From: Pyrinomonadaceae bacterium
GTDB lineage: Bacteria; Acidobacteriota; Blastocatellia; Pyrinomonadales; Pyrinomonadaceae
NCBI GenBank assembly: GCA_025929655.1
Contig: JAICPV010000091.1
Coordinates: forward strand, 1 to 7,635
Length of the DNA stretch: 7,635 nt
Direction: 5' to 3'
Positions 6,546-7,635 of the stretch are shown here, piece after piece. Position 1 is the stretch's first letter. Each line of letters starts with the position of its first letter. A program made the position numbers and the translations under genes. Below the pieces are notes generated by a model. It saw only the letters and a list, made by a program, of their open reading frames with translations. It was not told where the DNA came from and did no database searches.

Positions 6546-7424
6546 ATGAACTCAATGACAGGTTTCGGACGCGGTTCGGCCAGCGGTGACGGCTTCGAAG
6601 TTTCGGTGGAGATGAAGACCGTGAACAACCGTTTTCTGGACGTCGTGCTTAAACTCGGGGGCGAGCTGCAAACACTCGAATCTTCGCTGAAAAAGATCGT
6701 GAGCAGCCGGCTCTCCCGCGGACGTGTCGACGTCAATATCCAGTACGACCGTTCGCAGGAGATCACGTACGAACTCAACCGGCCGGTTATTTCGGGATAT
6801 CTGAACGCTTTGAATGAACTGAAGTCGGAGTTTGAGATCACCGGCGACCCGGACATCAACGTGATCGCCCGGTTGCCGAATATTTTCAATATCAAAAAGG
6901 AAGAAGCCGGCGGTGAATTTATGGAGGCGGTCGAAATTGCGGTGATCGCGGCCCTTGACGATCTGGAAACGATGCGATCGAGCGAAGGTGCGATGCTGCG
7001 GACCGAATTGTCCGAGCGGCTCTCGAATATCGAAAGCAGCACCAACGAGATCGAAAAGGAAAGCGAAAAGATCGCCGAAGAGTACCGGCAGCGATTAACG
7101 AAAAGAATTACCGAACTTCTTGCTAAGACCGAGTCGCAGATAGAGCTTGACCAGGGCCGCCTTGCACAAGAGGTCGCTTACCTCGCCGATCGTGCCGACA
7201 TCTCCGAAGAGATCGCACGACTCCGAACGCACATCGAACATTTCCGTTCGATAATGGACGAAGAGAAAGAGGTCGGAAAGCGTCTCGATTTTCTGACCCA
7301 GGAACTCAATCGCGAAGCGAACACGATCACCTCAAAAACGAACAATATGGTCGTGAAAGAGAACGCTTTGCAGGTGAAAAGCGAGATTGAAAAGATCCGC
7401 GAACAGGTACAAAATGTTGAATAA
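6546..7424 (+). CDS. yicC: YicC-family endoribonuclease
   Basis: The 292-aa product is full length for the family and carries its hallmarks at both ends: SMTGFGR (3-9), KTVNNRFLDV (24-33), LSRGRVDV (56-63), then a helical middle, YLADRADISEEIARL (212-226) and the C-terminal KRLDFLTQELNREANTI (245-261). E. coli YicC is reported to be an endoribonuclease acting on small RNAs; cytoplasmic RNA cleavage is therefore the inferred role. The start at 6546 is supported by GAGG 8 nt upstream and by the usual short lead before SMTGFGR. In many bacteria yicC is followed by gmk and rpoZ. Here a four-helix-bundle gene comes 20 nt after the stop instead. No terminator lies between the two, so co-transcription is possible. 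Base composition resembles the other main genes, unlike the stretch downstream. Confidence 0.95.
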   Translation: MNSMTGFGRGSASGDGFEVSVEMKTVNNRFLDVVLKLGGELQTLESSLKKIVSSRLSRGRVDVNIQYDRSQEITYELNRPVISGYLNALNELKSEFEITGDPDINVIARLPNIFNIKKEEAGGEFMEAVEIAVIAALDDLETMRSSEGAMLRTELSERLSNIESSTNEIEKESEKIAEEYRQRLTKRITELLAKTESQIELDQGRLAQEVAYLADRADISEEIARLRTHIEHFRSIMDEEKEVGKRLDFLTQELNREANTITSKTNNMVVKENALQVKSEIEKIREQVQNVE

Positions 7425-7433
7425 TTCAAAACG

Positions 7434-7463
7434 CAAAATTGAAAATGGAAAATAGAGAAAATG
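7434..7463 (+). repeat. Degenerate heptad repeat (GAAAATN) upstream of the four-helix-bundle gene
   Basis: CAAAATT, GAAAATG and GAAAATA lie in tandem at 7434-7454, and after GA a fourth unit, GAAAATG, lies at 7457-7463. The proposed start codon at 7445-7447 lies inside the second unit. The stretch is markedly A-rich compared with yicC just before it. No ribosome binding site is evident. Confidence 0.6.
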
Positions 7464-7635
7464 TCTTGAAATCAAAATCATTCGACTTCTCTTTGAGGAT
7501 AATCAAGCTATACAGGCACTTGAACTCAGAACTCAAAGAATACGTACTTTCGAAACAAGTTTTGCGTTCTGGAACATCAATTGGGGCAAACATTGTCGAG
7601 GCGAATCACGCCCAATCGAGAGCGGATTTTGCTCA
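7445..7635 (+). CDS. Four-helix-bundle protein, 23S rRNA intervening-sequence protein family (partial)
   Basis: From ATG 7445 the frame is open for 63 codons plus two bases to the window edge; the C-terminal half is missing. The product reads MENRENVLKSKSFDFSLRII and continues with KLYRHL, then the family signature RSGTSIGANIVEANHAQSRADF (about 42-62). This matches the S23/IVP family, first seen in inserts within 23S rRNA genes but mostly found as free-standing genes of unknown function. The fold is a pentamer-forming helical bundle shared with Avd, the accessory protein of diversity-generating retroelements. The start is chosen by family fit; it has no Shine-Dalgarno and sits in A-rich repeats. 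Codons are AT-richer (AAA, AAT, TTG, TCA) than in the neighbouring genes, suggesting separate origin. No rRNA is present here, so this is not an rRNA insert. Confidence 0.9.
   Translation, partial: MENRENVLKSKSFDFSLRIIKLYRHLNSELKEYVLSKQVLRSGTSIGANIVEANHAQSRADFA

Noticed and set aside
7445..7635. A diversity-generating retroelement or a 23S rRNA insert
   Set aside because: The four-helix-bundle fold is shared with both, but there is no reverse transcriptase, template/variable repeat pair or rRNA in the window; free-standing family members are far commoner.
1..7635. CRISPR array, tRNA or rRNA gene, transposase, or phage integration site
   Set aside because: I looked for spaced direct repeats, cloverleaf or rRNA signatures and transposase-type motifs on both strands and saw none.

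Overview
The window looks like chromosomal DNA from a Gram-negative, moderately GC-rich bacterium. An OmpA-type periplasmic protein, an MsbA-type exporter and a YicC-family protein are its core envelope and housekeeping content. The mix resembles Acidobacteriota (Blastocatellia-like), but that is an inference from gene style, not from a marker gene. Putative promoters look sigma70-like (TTTACA / TGCTATCAT), which argues against Bacteroidota. No rRNA, tRNA, CRISPR array or transposase was seen.

Layout. Positions 1-2310 (minus strand) hold the N-terminal 770 residues of a large secreted subtilisin-like (S8, KP-43-like) protease; its C-terminus lies beyond the left edge. A 159-bp gap follows, with the protease promoter, a palindrome in its leader and a strong intrinsic terminator belonging to the next gene. 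Positions 2470-4032 (minus) encode an exported coiled-coil protein with a C-terminal OmpA peptidoglycan-binding domain. A 131-bp divergent promoter region separates it from a complete 598-aa MsbA-like ABC exporter half-transporter (4164-5960, plus). This converges, with only 2 bp between the stop codons, on a small SRPBCC-fold protein (5963-6397, minus). A 148-bp divergent intergenic region then leads to yicC (6546-7424, plus). Twenty bases after yicC comes an AT-rich stretch with heptad repeats and the start of a four-helix-bundle (23S rRNA intervening-sequence protein family) gene cut by the right edge.

How the genes relate. Four of the six genes are single units with their own putative promoters; only yicC and the four-helix-bundle gene could share a transcript. 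The protease, OmpA-like protein and exporter all act at or beyond the cell envelope, but the sequence does not tie them into one pathway. I see no clearly new multi-gene system. The most unusual items are the non-canonical histidine box and doubled prosegment of the protease, the palindromic leader in front of it, and the repeat-flanked AT-rich four-helix-bundle gene inserted behind yicC.
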